Below, piece after piece: positions 5,939-12,493 of a stretch of DNA of 39,614 nt. The position numbers and the translations under genes were made by a program. The DNA is taken from positions 1 through 39,614 of IMG/VR virus record IMGVR_UViG_3300043431_000178; one strand, written 5' to 3'. Source of the DNA: a virus. The notes beneath the pieces are model-generated. The model was not told the origin of the DNA. It was given only the letters and a program-made list of their open reading frames with translations, and did not search any database. Numbering within the stretch: position 1 is the stretch's first letter; every line of letters starts with the position of its first letter.

Positions 5939-6005
5939 CGAACCGAGAAAAGCGCCCAACGGTTCGCCTAACACCCACAAAAAACTGTAACCATTGGATC
6001 CAATG
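5939..6005. promoter_or_regulatory. Two inverted repeats in the gap before the Ref-like gene
   Basis: CGAACCG (5939-5945) pairs with CGGTTCG (5960-5966), a 7-bp stem with a 14-nt loop. Then CATTGGATCCAATG (5992-6005) is a perfect 14-bp palindrome about 36 bp before the next ATG. Neither is followed by a U-run. They look like operator sites or leader hairpins, possibly for the small regulator-like protein just upstream. Confidence 0.4.
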
Positions 6006-6041
6006 TAAATACAAGCAAAAAGGCAGACCGGAAAGGAACGG

Positions 6042-6416
6042 ATGAGAACCACACGAACGACATCCAGGCGGAAAGGCCCTCCCACGCCCCGGATCAAGGC
6101 CGGGAGGGTGGAAGACCCCGCGCATCTGGCACGTGTCCGTAGCCTGCCCTGCATCGCCTGCGAGATCAGCGGGACAGCCCAGACCACTCCAACGGAATCA
6201 CATCACATTCGACGCGACTCCCTCAGGACCTGCTACGGCAAGGGGCAGAAGGCCGGAGACCATGAGGCTATTCCGCTATGCAAACTCCATCATTGGAACG
6301 GTTCAGTCTGCCAGTGTCTCGGTTGGTCACTCGCCTCGTTTGAGGCTAAATACGGCAATGAAAGGGATCTGCTGGTGCGCACCCTTGAGGCACTGAAGAC
6401 GACGGAGGCCGCATGA
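6042..6416 (+). CDS. Ref-like / HNH-type recombination nuclease
   Basis: 124 residues. After a basic N-terminus, HLARVRSLPCIACEISGTAQ starts a zinc-binding beta-beta-alpha-metal fold, ESHHIRRDS supplies the His pair, and AIPLCKLHHWNG supplies the second Cys and the catalytic HH. This is the layout of P1 Ref-like (RecA-dependent nuclease) and related HNH proteins often found next to nin-region genes. It would make single- or double-strand breaks that feed recombination. AAAGGAACGG precedes the ATG. Downstream come a small gene pair and NinB. Confidence 0.8.
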   Translation: MRTTRTTSRRKGPPTPRIKAGRVEDPAHLARVRSLPCIACEISGTAQTTPTESHHIRRDSLRTCYGKGQKAGDHEAIPLCKLHHWNGSVCQCLGWSLASFEAKYGNERDLLVRTLEALKTTEAA

Positions 6417-6640
6417 ACGAATCCTTGACCCCTGTTGAACGGCTGGTGACTCATCTGAACCTGTACCACCACAGGGATGAGGCACACGCCTTACTCCTGC
6501 TCGACATGGTGTTCCGCCACATGCTGAAAAAGGGCGGTCCCTACACCAAAGGCGGGCAGGAACTGTCGGACATGCTGCTGGAGGCGCTTGAATCCTGGTT
6601 ACCGGATGACCTCCAGATCGTGGATCGGGTGAAGCCATGA
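6413..6640 (+). CDS. Hypothetical helical protein
   Basis: 75 residues, mostly helix (VERLVTHLNLYHH, then HALLLLDMVFRHML). No known family. It is joined by ATGA overlaps to the Ref-like gene and to the next small Cys-rich gene, so probably translated with them. Confidence 0.6.
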   Translation: MNESLTPVERLVTHLNLYHHRDEAHALLLLDMVFRHMLKKGGPYTKGGQELSDMLLEALESWLPDDLQIVDRVKP

Positions 6641-6813
6641 GCCTAGAGCTTCCAATGGACGTATGCCGATGCCAGGGAGACCAGTGCCCCAAGGCCAAGG
6701 AATGCCGCCGAACCGAGACCACAGAGGGCCAGGACTACTGGTGGTCCGATTTCGACACAATCCAGGCTGATGGGATCTGCCCGCATTTTATCCCAGAGGC
6801 GGGGGCCGCATGA
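6637..6813 (+). CDS. Hypothetical small Cys-rich protein
   Basis: 58 residues reading MSLELPMDVCRCQGDQCPKA at the start, with five Cys (CRC, C, C and a late GICPHF). The ATG overlaps the previous stop and the TGA overlaps the NinB start, which supports it as a real gene despite its size. Likely metal-binding; function unknown. Confidence 0.6.
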   Translation: MSLELPMDVCRCQGDQCPKAKECRRTETTEGQDYWWSDFDTIQADGICPHFIPEAGAA

Positions 6814-7226
6814 GCAAGGTCGTGTTTATCCTCCAACCCCAGCCCCACCCTTCACGCCGGAACTGCTGGGAGGCGATCAAAAACGCTCCGGATGGGGTGA
6901 TAGTGGAGATCCGAGAGCCGACCCGGACCGACAAACAGAACGATATGATTCAGCCGATGCTCCGAGAGTTCGCCAAAAAAGCCCCGCCCATCCCGGTAAA
7001 CGGTGAGCCAGTCAGCCTGGACATGGACGACTGGAGGCATATACTGGTAGCTAGATACCGCCGCGAGACCGCCCGGTATGCTCTCTACGGGGGGACGCTG
7101 ATCATGCTCGGGGCCAGCAGCAAAAAGCTAACCGTCAAGCAGGGCCTGGAGTTTGTCGAATTTTTACACGCAGAGGCTGCAAGGATGGAGTTTACGTTGA
7201 CGATGATTGAGCCGGATCCGCGATGA
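6810..7226 (+). CDS. ninB: NinB-family recombination protein
   Basis: 138 residues, close to the 146 of lambda NinB. The signature segments are visible: EIREPTRTDKQNDMIQPMLR, then the DDWRHILVARYRRE region, then the C-terminal LIMLGASSKKLTVKQGLEFV. NinB (Orf) binds single-stranded DNA and acts as a RecFOR-like mediator for annealing and strand exchange. It would work with the exonuclease and ERF protein of the leftward operon. Coupled to neighbours by 4-bp overlaps. Confidence 0.88.
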   Translation: MSKVVFILQPQPHPSRRNCWEAIKNAPDGVIVEIREPTRTDKQNDMIQPMLREFAKKAPPIPVNGEPVSLDMDDWRHILVARYRRETARYALYGGTLIMLGASSKKLTVKQGLEFVEFLHAEAARMEFTLTMIEPDPR

Positions 7227-7378
7227 TAGGAGCCATTGGAGCAGCCATGGCGTCCTATGAGGCAGCGGTTCGGGCGCAGAACTACCAGCAGGCACACACG
7301 AATGCTCAGGCCCAGATGTTCGCTGCCCATGCTAACGCGTATCGTGATTGGTCGCCGCGTATGGGATGCAATCTGTAA
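7223..7378 (+). CDS. Hypothetical small Ala-rich protein
   Basis: 51 residues, MIGAIGAAMASYEAAVRAQN at the start, then an Ala/Gln-rich helix. The ATG overlaps the NinB stop. Composition resembles helical segments of phage structural proteins. No family recognised. Confidence 0.5.
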   Translation: MIGAIGAAMASYEAAVRAQNYQQAHTNAQAQMFAAHANAYRDWSPRMGCNL

Positions 7379-7396
7379 CCGGTATGAGGACACCGA

Positions 7397-7489
7397 ATGA
7401 GACGCACAGCCCTAGGCCTATGGATCGGAGCTATCGTGGCAACCATCATCGCAGCGAGATATTGGGACCAGATCGTGGGGAGGCGGTAA
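7397..7489 (+). CDS. Small single-pass membrane protein
   Basis: Only 30 residues, with a basic start (MRRTALG) and one hydrophobic segment (LWIGAIVATIIAA) and a basic tail, so probably inserted N-in. GAGGA lies 6 bp before the ATG. The stop overlaps the next ATG (TAATG). Function unknown. Confidence 0.5.
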   Translation: MRRTALGLWIGAIVATIIAARYWDQIVGRR

Positions 7490-7680
7490 TGCCTAATCAA
7501 TTCATCCCAGCCAAAGACGTTGGGCGCGTGTTCTTGGACGCGGCAAGAAGCGCAGCCAAGGCCAACCTACCCAACGGGACACCCGAACAGCAAGAGGCAG
7601 TGGCTGCCGCCGCGCTGTGCGGGCTTGGTGCTAGCCTGTTCATGGGTCCACGGGACGCCATTATGGGGGGGAGACGATGA
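7489..7680 (+). CDS. Hypothetical Ala-rich protein
   Basis: 63 residues, with PAKDVGRVFLDAARSAAKAN and a second Ala-rich segment ending GASLFMGPRDAIMGG. The start is the ATG overlapping the previous stop. The same frame reads upstream in another gene's sequence, but without a better start. Function unknown. Confidence 0.55.
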   Translation: MPNQFIPAKDVGRVFLDAARSAAKANLPNGTPEQQEAVAAAALCGLGASLFMGPRDAIMGGRR

Positions 7681-7712
7681 GGACCCACAGCAGTGACGCG
7701 GTGCGCTCATGA
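7677..7712 (+). CDS. Possible 11-codon coupling or leader ORF
   Basis: MRTHSSDAVRS is framed by ATGA overlaps on both sides, from the gene at 7489 to the gene at 7709. It may serve only to carry ribosomes to the next start. It may equally be chance. Confidence 0.25.
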   Translation: MRTHSSDAVRS

Positions 7713-8053
7713 GCGATCACCTGAGACCATACCTAAAAATATCGTCTATTCCCGAATGGGTAAGGTCAGGCAAAATGAGATCCATAGAATATTTTGATGG
7801 GGTGAACGACCTCGCTGTCACGCGGGTTGACCTGCTCGTCGCCATTGACGGCCTCACCATAAACAGGCAAATTGGGGTTGATATAGACATCAATGGGTCT
7901 GGTTATGAACTGCGGGCTAAGCGTCTCTTTTGGGCCAAGAAAAGTCTTAATAAATTCTTTAAGAGGTTCTATGGTCGGGTGTATGGTGTGCTAGCCCCTT
8001 CTCCCCTCGGTGGTGATTATTTGGGCAGTTCCCTCGGGGCACACCATGAGTGA
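7709..8053 (+). CDS. Hypothetical protein before terminase
   Basis: 114 residues, beta-rich in the middle (DLLVAIDGLTINRQIGVDID). Base composition here is more A/T-rich than the neighbours, which could mean recent gain. The end overlaps the small terminase gene by 8 bp. No family recognised. Confidence 0.55.
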   Translation: MSDHLRPYLKISSIPEWVRSGKMRSIEYFDGVNDLAVTRVDLLVAIDGLTINRQIGVDIDINGSGYELRAKRLFWAKKSLNKFFKRFYGRVYGVLAPSPLGGDYLGSSLGAHHE

Positions 8054-8525
8054 CAAGCCGCTCCCACCCAAGCAAGAGGCCTTCGTCCGTGAATACCTCT
8101 TAGACCTCAACGCCTCAGCCGCTTACCTGAGGGCGGGTTACAAGACCGGGAACGCTGATGTCCTTGGGCCTCGGTTGCTGGGAAATGCTAGGGTCGCCTC
8201 TGCCATACGCTCCCGTATGGACGAAAGGGCCGAGCGAGTCAAAATCACGTCGGATCAAGTGCTTAAGAACATCATCGACATCGGGCAGAGGTGTATGCAG
8301 CGGTGGCCGGTCATGGTTGGACACGGCAAAGACCGGGAGCAGATGACTGAGCTGGTCACAGCGGAGGGCGGGGAAGAGGTTCTAGCCCAGGTGTTCCAGT
8401 TCGACTCAGGCGGGGCGCTCAAGGCTCAGGAACTGCTCGGGAAGCATCTGAAGTTGTTCACAGACAAGGTTGAACATTCGGGCGAGATGAAGGTCACGCT
8501 CACCAAAGCGGATGACAGCCTGTGA
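8046..8525 (+). CDS. terS: Terminase small subunit
   Basis: 159 residues. KPLPPKQEAFVREYLLDLNA followed by SAAYLRAGYK is the classic Terminase_2 / XtmA-type N-terminal helix-turn-helix that binds the packaging site. A central helical oligomerisation region and a C-terminal tail (KHLKLFTDKVEHSGEM) that would contact the large subunit follow. Start at ATG 8046. GTGA overlap with terL confirms the pair. Confidence 0.9.
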   Translation: MSDKPLPPKQEAFVREYLLDLNASAAYLRAGYKTGNADVLGPRLLGNARVASAIRSRMDERAERVKITSDQVLKNIIDIGQRCMQRWPVMVGHGKDREQMTELVTAEGGEEVLAQVFQFDSGGALKAQELLGKHLKLFTDKVEHSGEMKVTLTKADDSL

Positions 8526-9880
8526 CCCTCACATTGGCTCAAGAGGGCGCGCAGCAAGTTCTGGCGGGAACGGCAACGCACATCATGGGCGAAGGTGGTT
8601 CAAGGTCTGGTAAGACCTTTCTTTTCGTCCGTGCGACAGCTACCAGGGCGATCAAGGCCCCACGCAGCAAACACGCTATTTTCCGGTTTCGGTTCAATCA
8701 TATCAAGTCGTCCATCATCCTCGGGACCTTCCCGAAGGTTATGGAGGTCTGTTTCCCGCAGGTTCCGTACGAGCTAAACAAGACGGACTGGTATGCCACG
8801 CTGCCCAACGGGTCCGAGATATGGTTCGGCGGCTTGGACGACAAGGCCAGGACTGAGAAGGTTCTTGGTAATGAGTTTGTGACGATCTACCTAAATGAGA
8901 TCAGCCAGATAGCGTGGGAATCCAGAAACCTTGCGGTGACTCGGCTGGCCCAGAAGGTTGACCAAGTAGTTGACGGGGTCAAGCGGCCCATGTCGGTCAG
9001 GATGTATTACGATCTGAACCCGACAAACAAGGGGCACTGGGGCTACAGGCTATTCCATGACAAGCGTGACCCAGACACTAAGCAACCCGTGATGAACCCG
9101 ATGGATTATGCCTATTTTAAACTGAATCCTCAAGACAACATGGCAAATCTATCAGAATCCTATTTGCGAATCCTTGGCGGATTATCGTCTCGGGGCCGTA
9201 AACGGTTTTTAGAAGGGGAATGGTCGGATGAGAATCCTAACGGTCTTTTTAATGACACTGATATCGACCGGTGGAGAGTAATCGACGGCAAGCTGCCCGA
9301 TATGGTCCGGATTGTGGTTGCTGTGGACCCTTCAGGCTCCGGTGATGAGGACAACGCAGACAATGACGCTATCGGAATCGTGGTGGTTGGGCTCGGGACA
9401 GATGGGAGAGCCTACGTATTGGAGGATCTGACCGTCAAGGCTGGCCCCGGGACGTGGGGCAAGGTGGCAACGGATGCCTTTGTCCGTCACAATGCCAGCG
9501 CGGTCATCGGGGAGAGCAACTTCGGCGGTGACATGGTGCGCTTCGTCATCCAGACAGCTAGGGCAAGGACCACCTATAAGGAGGTCAAGGCCACGCGGGG
9601 CAAGGTGGTCAGAGCAGAGCCATTCAGCGCCCTCTACGAGCAAGGCAAAGTCTGCCATGTTGGCAACTTCACAGAGCTTGAGGATGAACTAACATCGTTT
9701 TCGACCGTGGGTTACCTTGGTCAAGGATCGCCAAACAGGGCCGATGCTCTGATCTGGGCGTTGACAGAGCTATTCCCGGGGCTGACCAAGGGGGATGAAG
9801 CGCCGCCCGAGGAAGAGGACCTAGAAACCATACTCATGCGCCGCAGAGGCGGGGCCAACGAGCATAGCTGGATGGGGTGA
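8522..9880 (+). CDS. terL: Terminase large subunit
   Basis: 452 residues from a GTG start. Walker A is GGSRSGKT at 25-32; the Walker B-like strand VTIYLNEIS is at about 120-128, with Glu126 as catalytic carboxylate. The RNase H-like nuclease domain begins at VVAVDPSGSGDEDNADNDAI (first catalytic Asp), with a later acidic cluster ELEDEL and the C-terminal GSPNRADALIWAL motif. It is a PBSX/Terminase_3-type packaging motor and would cut and fill heads by headful. The stop overlaps the next start. Confidence 0.95.
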   Translation: MTLTLAQEGAQQVLAGTATHIMGEGGSRSGKTFLFVRATATRAIKAPRSKHAIFRFRFNHIKSSIILGTFPKVMEVCFPQVPYELNKTDWYATLPNGSEIWFGGLDDKARTEKVLGNEFVTIYLNEISQIAWESRNLAVTRLAQKVDQVVDGVKRPMSVRMYYDLNPTNKGHWGYRLFHDKRDPDTKQPVMNPMDYAYFKLNPQDNMANLSESYLRILGGLSSRGRKRFLEGEWSDENPNGLFNDTDIDRWRVIDGKLPDMVRIVVAVDPSGSGDEDNADNDAIGIVVVGLGTDGRAYVLEDLTVKAGPGTWGKVATDAFVRHNASAVIGESNFGGDMVRFVIQTARARTTYKEVKATRGKVVRAEPFSALYEQGKVCHVGNFTELEDELTSFSTVGYLGQGSPNRADALIWALTELFPGLTKGDEAPPEEEDLETILMRRRGGANEHSWMG

Positions 9881-10116
9881 ATATGACCTACCTAGAGTTC
9901 CTCATCGCCGAGGCCATGGGCATACCATCCGGGGACCCGAGAGTTAGGGCAGCGGTCCAGGCGCTTCATAAAGCCAGAGTGATAGATCCATACGCCCTGG
10001 TTAGGGTTCAGATCCAATCCGATTCATGCAGAGACTATAAACAGGTGATGCGGAAATACCACGTATCCAGGGGTTTTGTCTTTCAGTGTTGGAATTCGCA
10101 GAGCCAGGAGGCTTGA
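9877..10116 (+). CDS. Hypothetical protein after terL
   Basis: 79 residues from the GTG overlapping the terL stop (77 from ATG 9883). A C-terminal segment (DYKQVMRKYHVSRGFVFQCW) looks like a small helix-turn-helix, so it might bind DNA. It ends the rightward gene chain; the next 570 bp lack genes. Confidence 0.5.
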   Translation: MNMTYLEFLIAEAMGIPSGDPRVRAAVQALHKARVIDPYALVRVQIQSDSCRDYKQVMRKYHVSRGFVFQCWNSQSQEA

Positions 10117-10125
10117 GGGAGCTTC

Positions 10126-10157
10126 GCCCAGGCCATCCAGATAGCTGGAGCCTGGGC
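10126..10157 (+). terminator. Strong hairpin just after the terminase operon
   Basis: GCCCAGGC (10126-10133) pairs with GCCTGGGC (10150-10157), and TCCAG (10136-10140) with CTGGA (10145-10149) around an ATAG loop; only CA is bulged. It begins 10 bp after the stop codon. The following bases are not a clean U-run (TGTTGC), so it may be a pausing or mRNA-end-protecting hairpin rather than a full terminator. Confidence 0.5.
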
Positions 10158-10172
10158 TGTTGCATCGCGTCA

Positions 10173-10334
10173 CCAATCGGCCATCGCTTTACCCTTCCGT
10201 TGCGATCAAGGGGCCTGTGGTTTGGTATCTGAGCCCCGGCTTTTGGCCTACTCGCAGTCGCCCAATTCCACACGGTCTGCCATTCGCAGGCATCTTTGGC
10301 GCCTAAAAGCCACGGAAGCGACTGATAGGATTGG
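10173..10334 (+). ncRNA. Candidate structured RNA with three-way junction
   Basis: Helices seen: outer CCAATC 10173-10178 with GATTGG 10329-10334; P1 CTTCCGT 10194-10200 with ACGGAAG 10312-10318; P2 GGGGC 10210-10214 with GCCCC 10233-10237; P3 GGCTTTTGGC 10238-10247 with 10301-10311 (10 bp, one bulged T); P4 10275-10280 with 10286-10291. P2 abuts P3 and P3 abuts P1 with no unpaired base, as in coaxially stacked junctions. No protein frame is plausible here. Known phage RNAs were not matched by eye; function unknown. Confidence 0.4.
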
Positions 10335-10410
10335 GTTTCACATACGCCCACTCAAGGGCTGACGTAACAATCCAATGGCTTCTCAGGGCCTGATGGGATG
10401 CAAGTTGCCC

Positions 10411-10439
10411 TTGCGCGTCCAGGTTTTATGCCCTAGACT
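10411..10439 (+). promoter_or_regulatory. Candidate promoter for a small RNA
   Basis: TTGCGC (10411-10416), 17-bp spacer, TAGACT (10434-10439). The match is only moderate. The predicted start, about 10446, coincides with the first base of a 7-bp hairpin, and an intrinsic terminator follows 35 bp later. Confidence 0.4.
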
Positions 10440-10445
10440 GCCCAT

Positions 10446-10511
10446 GTTGTTTCCGCTAAAACAACGATGCACTCCAAAGCCGCCCCCGTCAAGGGGCGGT
10501 CTTGTTTTATT
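10446..10511 (+). ncRNA. Candidate ~65-nt small RNA (two hairpins)
   Basis: Hairpin 1 is GTTGTTT (10446-10452) with AAACAAC (10459-10465), loop CCGCTA. A single-stranded linker of about 14 nt follows, then the GC-rich terminator hairpin and a U-rich tail. This promoter-hairpin-terminator order is the usual plan of bacterial and phage small RNAs. It could equally be the shortened leader of the lysis transcript. No target was identified. Confidence 0.4.
10480..10511 (+). terminator. Rho-independent terminator
   Basis: CCGCCCC (10480-10486) pairs with GGGGCGG (10493-10499) around CGTCAA, followed by TCTTGTTTTATT. It is the clearest intrinsic terminator in the window and separates the terminase operon from the lysis and head genes. 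Confidence 0.85.
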
Positions 10512-10516
10512 GCCAG

Positions 10517-10562
10517 CGCATGGAAACCCCAAGTAAGGGTAGATATTCCATGCGTGTGGAAT
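10517..10562 (+). promoter_or_regulatory. Mutually exclusive hairpins downstream of the terminator
   Basis: TTCCATGCG (10546-10554) pairs perfectly with CGCATGGAA (10517-10525). The overlapping ATTCCA (10545-10550) also pairs perfectly with TGGAAT (10557-10562). Only one can form at a time, the usual layout of attenuators and riboswitches. It lies about 125 bp upstream of the lysis cassette. Confidence 0.4.
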
Positions 10563-10686
10563 GAGATACCTACAGACTTAGGATGCCGGGGGCGCAACAG
10601 GGGCGAAACCATAACCCTAGGGCTCATACAGATCGAGACCCACCTAACCAACCCACCCTAACGCAATCCCGGCACCCTTGGTGCCC
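10563..10686 (+). other. Leader of the lysis cassette
   Basis: No gene is seen. The end holds GGCACC (10671-10676) paired with GGTGCC (10680-10685), a 6-bp hairpin that abuts the GTG start at 10687. No Shine-Dalgarno sequence is visible, so translation may depend on this local structure. Confidence 0.45.
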
Positions 10687-11133
10687 GTGGAATTAACCCT
10701 AAACAGATCCAAGAGTAATGCCCTAGCCACGCTTGGGCATCTCTTTATTGATGGGGTCCCGTTTTGTGTGACGCTTGAGGATGTGGTCCGACCTGACCCT
10801 AACCTTGCGACACCGGCCAATGAGGCCAAGGTCTACGGCAAGACGGCCATTCCTGCGGGCCGCTACCCCGTAAAGATCACATGGTCTGTGAAGTTCCAGC
10901 GCCAGATGGTAGCAGTTGAGAACGTGCCTGGATTTACGGGTATCCGGATCCATTCAGGCAATGACGCTGACGATACCCTGGGCTGTATCCTGGTCGGGAA
11001 GATCGTCAAGGGGCCTAATTGGGTCCAGGGCGGGTCCGAGGTGATGCCTCGGCTGTTCTTCAAAATCGAAGAGTCCCTAGAGAATGGCCTTGTATGGCTG
11101 AACATCTTCGATGCCCCAGAGGTGGCGGCATGA
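10687..11133 (+). CDS. DUF5675 family protein, possible peptidoglycan-active lysis enzyme
   Basis: 148 residues from GTG 10687 (family members begin with a short beta strand like MELTLNR; GTG 10681 or TTG 10678 would add 2-3 residues). It matches DUF5675: LEDVVRPDP near 30, PAGRYPVKI near 56, then GIRIHSGNDADDTLGCILVG at about 85-104. His89 and Cys100 resemble the His...Gly-Cys active site of L,D-transpeptidase-like proteins. It heads a cassette of holin- and spanin-like genes. Since the only other endolysin sequence in the genome is a fragment at 31425-31535, it is the best candidate for cell-wall attack. The catalytic role is inferred. Confidence 0.75.
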   Translation: MELTLNRSKSNALATLGHLFIDGVPFCVTLEDVVRPDPNLATPANEAKVYGKTAIPAGRYPVKITWSVKFQRQMVAVENVPGFTGIRIHSGNDADDTLGCILVGKIVKGPNWVQGGSEVMPRLFFKIEESLENGLVWLNIFDAPEVAA

Positions 11134-11375
11134 ATCTCGCGCTGAGGCTTCTGAACAAGGGCAACGAGCGCACCCATGCGCTGGTGGCCATTGTCGCCTG
11201 TGGCGCTCTGTCGCTGGCATTGCTCATCCTGGCCGTGGCTGCATTCCGTGGTCGTTCCGTGGCTGGGGAGATCAGCACAGTCTGTATCGCCCTAGGTGGC
11301 CTCATCGGCTGGGTCTACAAGACAGGCAAGGCGGTAGAGGGGTCGCCTGGGGTCGTGGACGGGGGCAAGCCGTGA
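11130..11375 (+). CDS. Holin-like two-TM membrane protein
   Basis: 81 residues with two hydrophobic segments, about 17-36 (ALVAIVACGALSLALLILAV) and 47-62 (EISTVCIALGGLIGWVYK), joined by a short basic loop. Size and position right after the DUF5675 gene fit a class II holin, though small two-TM phage proteins are common. ATG overlaps the previous stop; the end overlaps the next GTG. Confidence 0.6.
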   Translation: MNLALRLLNKGNERTHALVAIVACGALSLALLILAVAAFRGRSVAGEISTVCIALGGLIGWVYKTGKAVEGSPGVVDGGKP

Positions 11376-11578
11376 AGCAGAAACAGCAGGACGAACTGGT
11401 TGACCAGTGCGCCAAGATCGCAGCCAAGGCCCCCAAGATCACGGCCTACGTGCTGGTCTATGAGACCAAGAACGGCGTGATCCATACGCAGCGTAGCGGT
11501 AGTTGGGCGGCTCAGGCGGGCCTTACGAAGGTCGCCGAGACCAACATCATGGGCGGCTTTAGGCCGGTGAACGAGTGA
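11372..11578 (+). CDS. Hypothetical protein in lysis cassette
   Basis: 68 residues from GTG 11372 overlapping the holin-like stop. N-terminal helix (DELVDQCAKIAAKAPKITAY), then a beta hairpin (VLVYETKNGVIHTQRSG). No family recognised. Linked by GTGA overlaps to both neighbours. Confidence 0.6.
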   Translation: MKQKQQDELVDQCAKIAAKAPKITAYVLVYETKNGVIHTQRSGSWAAQAGLTKVAETNIMGGFRPVNE

Positions 11579-11691
11579 CCATCCTCGGCAAGATCCCCGC
11601 CAGTCGTAGCCCGTGGGCATCCTACGCGGCGTTCAAGACCTGGAAGATGGTTCAGAAGGCTAGCCGCAAGGTGTTGGGGGTGAAGCCATGA
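11575..11691 (+). CDS. Hypothetical basic mini-protein
   Basis: 38 residues, strongly basic (SYAAFKTWKMVQKASRK). GTG start inside the previous stop (GTGA) and an ATGA overlap with the next gene. The coupled chain supports it; function unknown. Confidence 0.5.
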   Translation: MTILGKIPASRSPWASYAAFKTWKMVQKASRKVLGVKP

Positions 11692-11888
11692 CCAAGCGCG
11701 TTCTTCTTAAAGACATCGTGATCCCAGCAGGGACCGTATTCGATGATGCCCCCGTTAGGACCGATCGGTCTGCAGGGTGCTATGTCGAAACAGTCATTGG
11801 CCTGACGCCGAATACGGCTGGGTTCCTCACTTATCAGGTTTCCGATGACCTGGGCGAGTGGTTTGCGCCCTTGCGTGGCCGGCCATGA
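11688..11888 (+). CDS. Hypothetical small protein
   Basis: 66 residues, beta-rich (VLLKDIVIPAGTVF at the start, later GCYVETVIGLT). A domain of this kind is seen in small phage proteins that bind or cap structural proteins, but nothing specific is recognised. Its end overlaps the next ATG. Confidence 0.6.
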   Translation: MTKRVLLKDIVIPAGTVFDDAPVRTDRSAGCYVETVIGLTPNTAGFLTYQVSDDLGEWFAPLRGRP

Positions 11889-12493
11889 AGCCTAGCTACG
11901 CAGCCCTCGGCCTTGCCGCCGTCCTCAGCATCCTCGCGGTGCTGTGGGGTGTATCCGAGTGGAGACAGCGCAGCGGGTCACAGGCCGAGGTTCAGGCCAA
12001 CATCGAAAGTGGGGTAGCTAGTGCCAATCAGACCCAGGCCCAGGCATCGGACGCGCTGGTTTCAAACCTCCAGGCCAAGGTGGACGGTCAACAGCAGGAC
12101 CTGGATCGGGTCTCAAAGGAGCGTGATGCGCTCTTGCGAAAGCTGGCATCCAAGCCTGTGCCCGGTGCGAATCCAGCCGATTCCGTTCCTGGGACAGACG
12201 CTATGGATGCTCTCGAAGCTGCGGTTGCTATCCGCGATGAGGTGATCGCCAAAGACGCTGAGGTGATCGATTCCCAAAAGGTGATCATCGACTCTCAGGT
12301 TGGAGTGATTTCTCAATTAACTCTAAGCCGGGACAGTTGGAAGGCCACAGCGGAGGCACGGGAGCGCCAGGCTATGGCCCAGGAAGCCGCGACACGGGCC
12401 TGGAAGAAAGCCGTTACGTCATCCAAGTGGGTCGGTAGGGCTCAGGGATTCGCCGCAGGCATCGCCCTGGGCTATGTCGGGGGGCGGCGATGA
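11885..12493 (+). CDS. i-spanin-like inner-membrane coiled-coil protein
   Basis: 202 residues. An N-terminal membrane anchor (about 5-25, YAALGLAAVLSILAVLWGVS) is followed by a long periplasmic-type region rich in Gln, Ala and charged heptads (about 30-95 and 125-180), and a short C-terminal hydrophobic patch (GFAAGIALGYVGG). This is the plan of Rz-like i-spanins, which link inner and outer membranes in the last step of lysis. No lipoprotein partner (Rz1) is obvious nested in it or beside it. ATG 11885 is chosen over a longer frame because the anchor starts there. Confidence 0.6.
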   Translation: MKPSYAALGLAAVLSILAVLWGVSEWRQRSGSQAEVQANIESGVASANQTQAQASDALVSNLQAKVDGQQQDLDRVSKERDALLRKLASKPVPGANPADSVPGTDAMDALEAAVAIRDEVIAKDAEVIDSQKVIIDSQVGVISQLTLSRDSWKATAEARERQAMAQEAATRAWKKAVTSSKWVGRAQGFAAGIALGYVGGRR

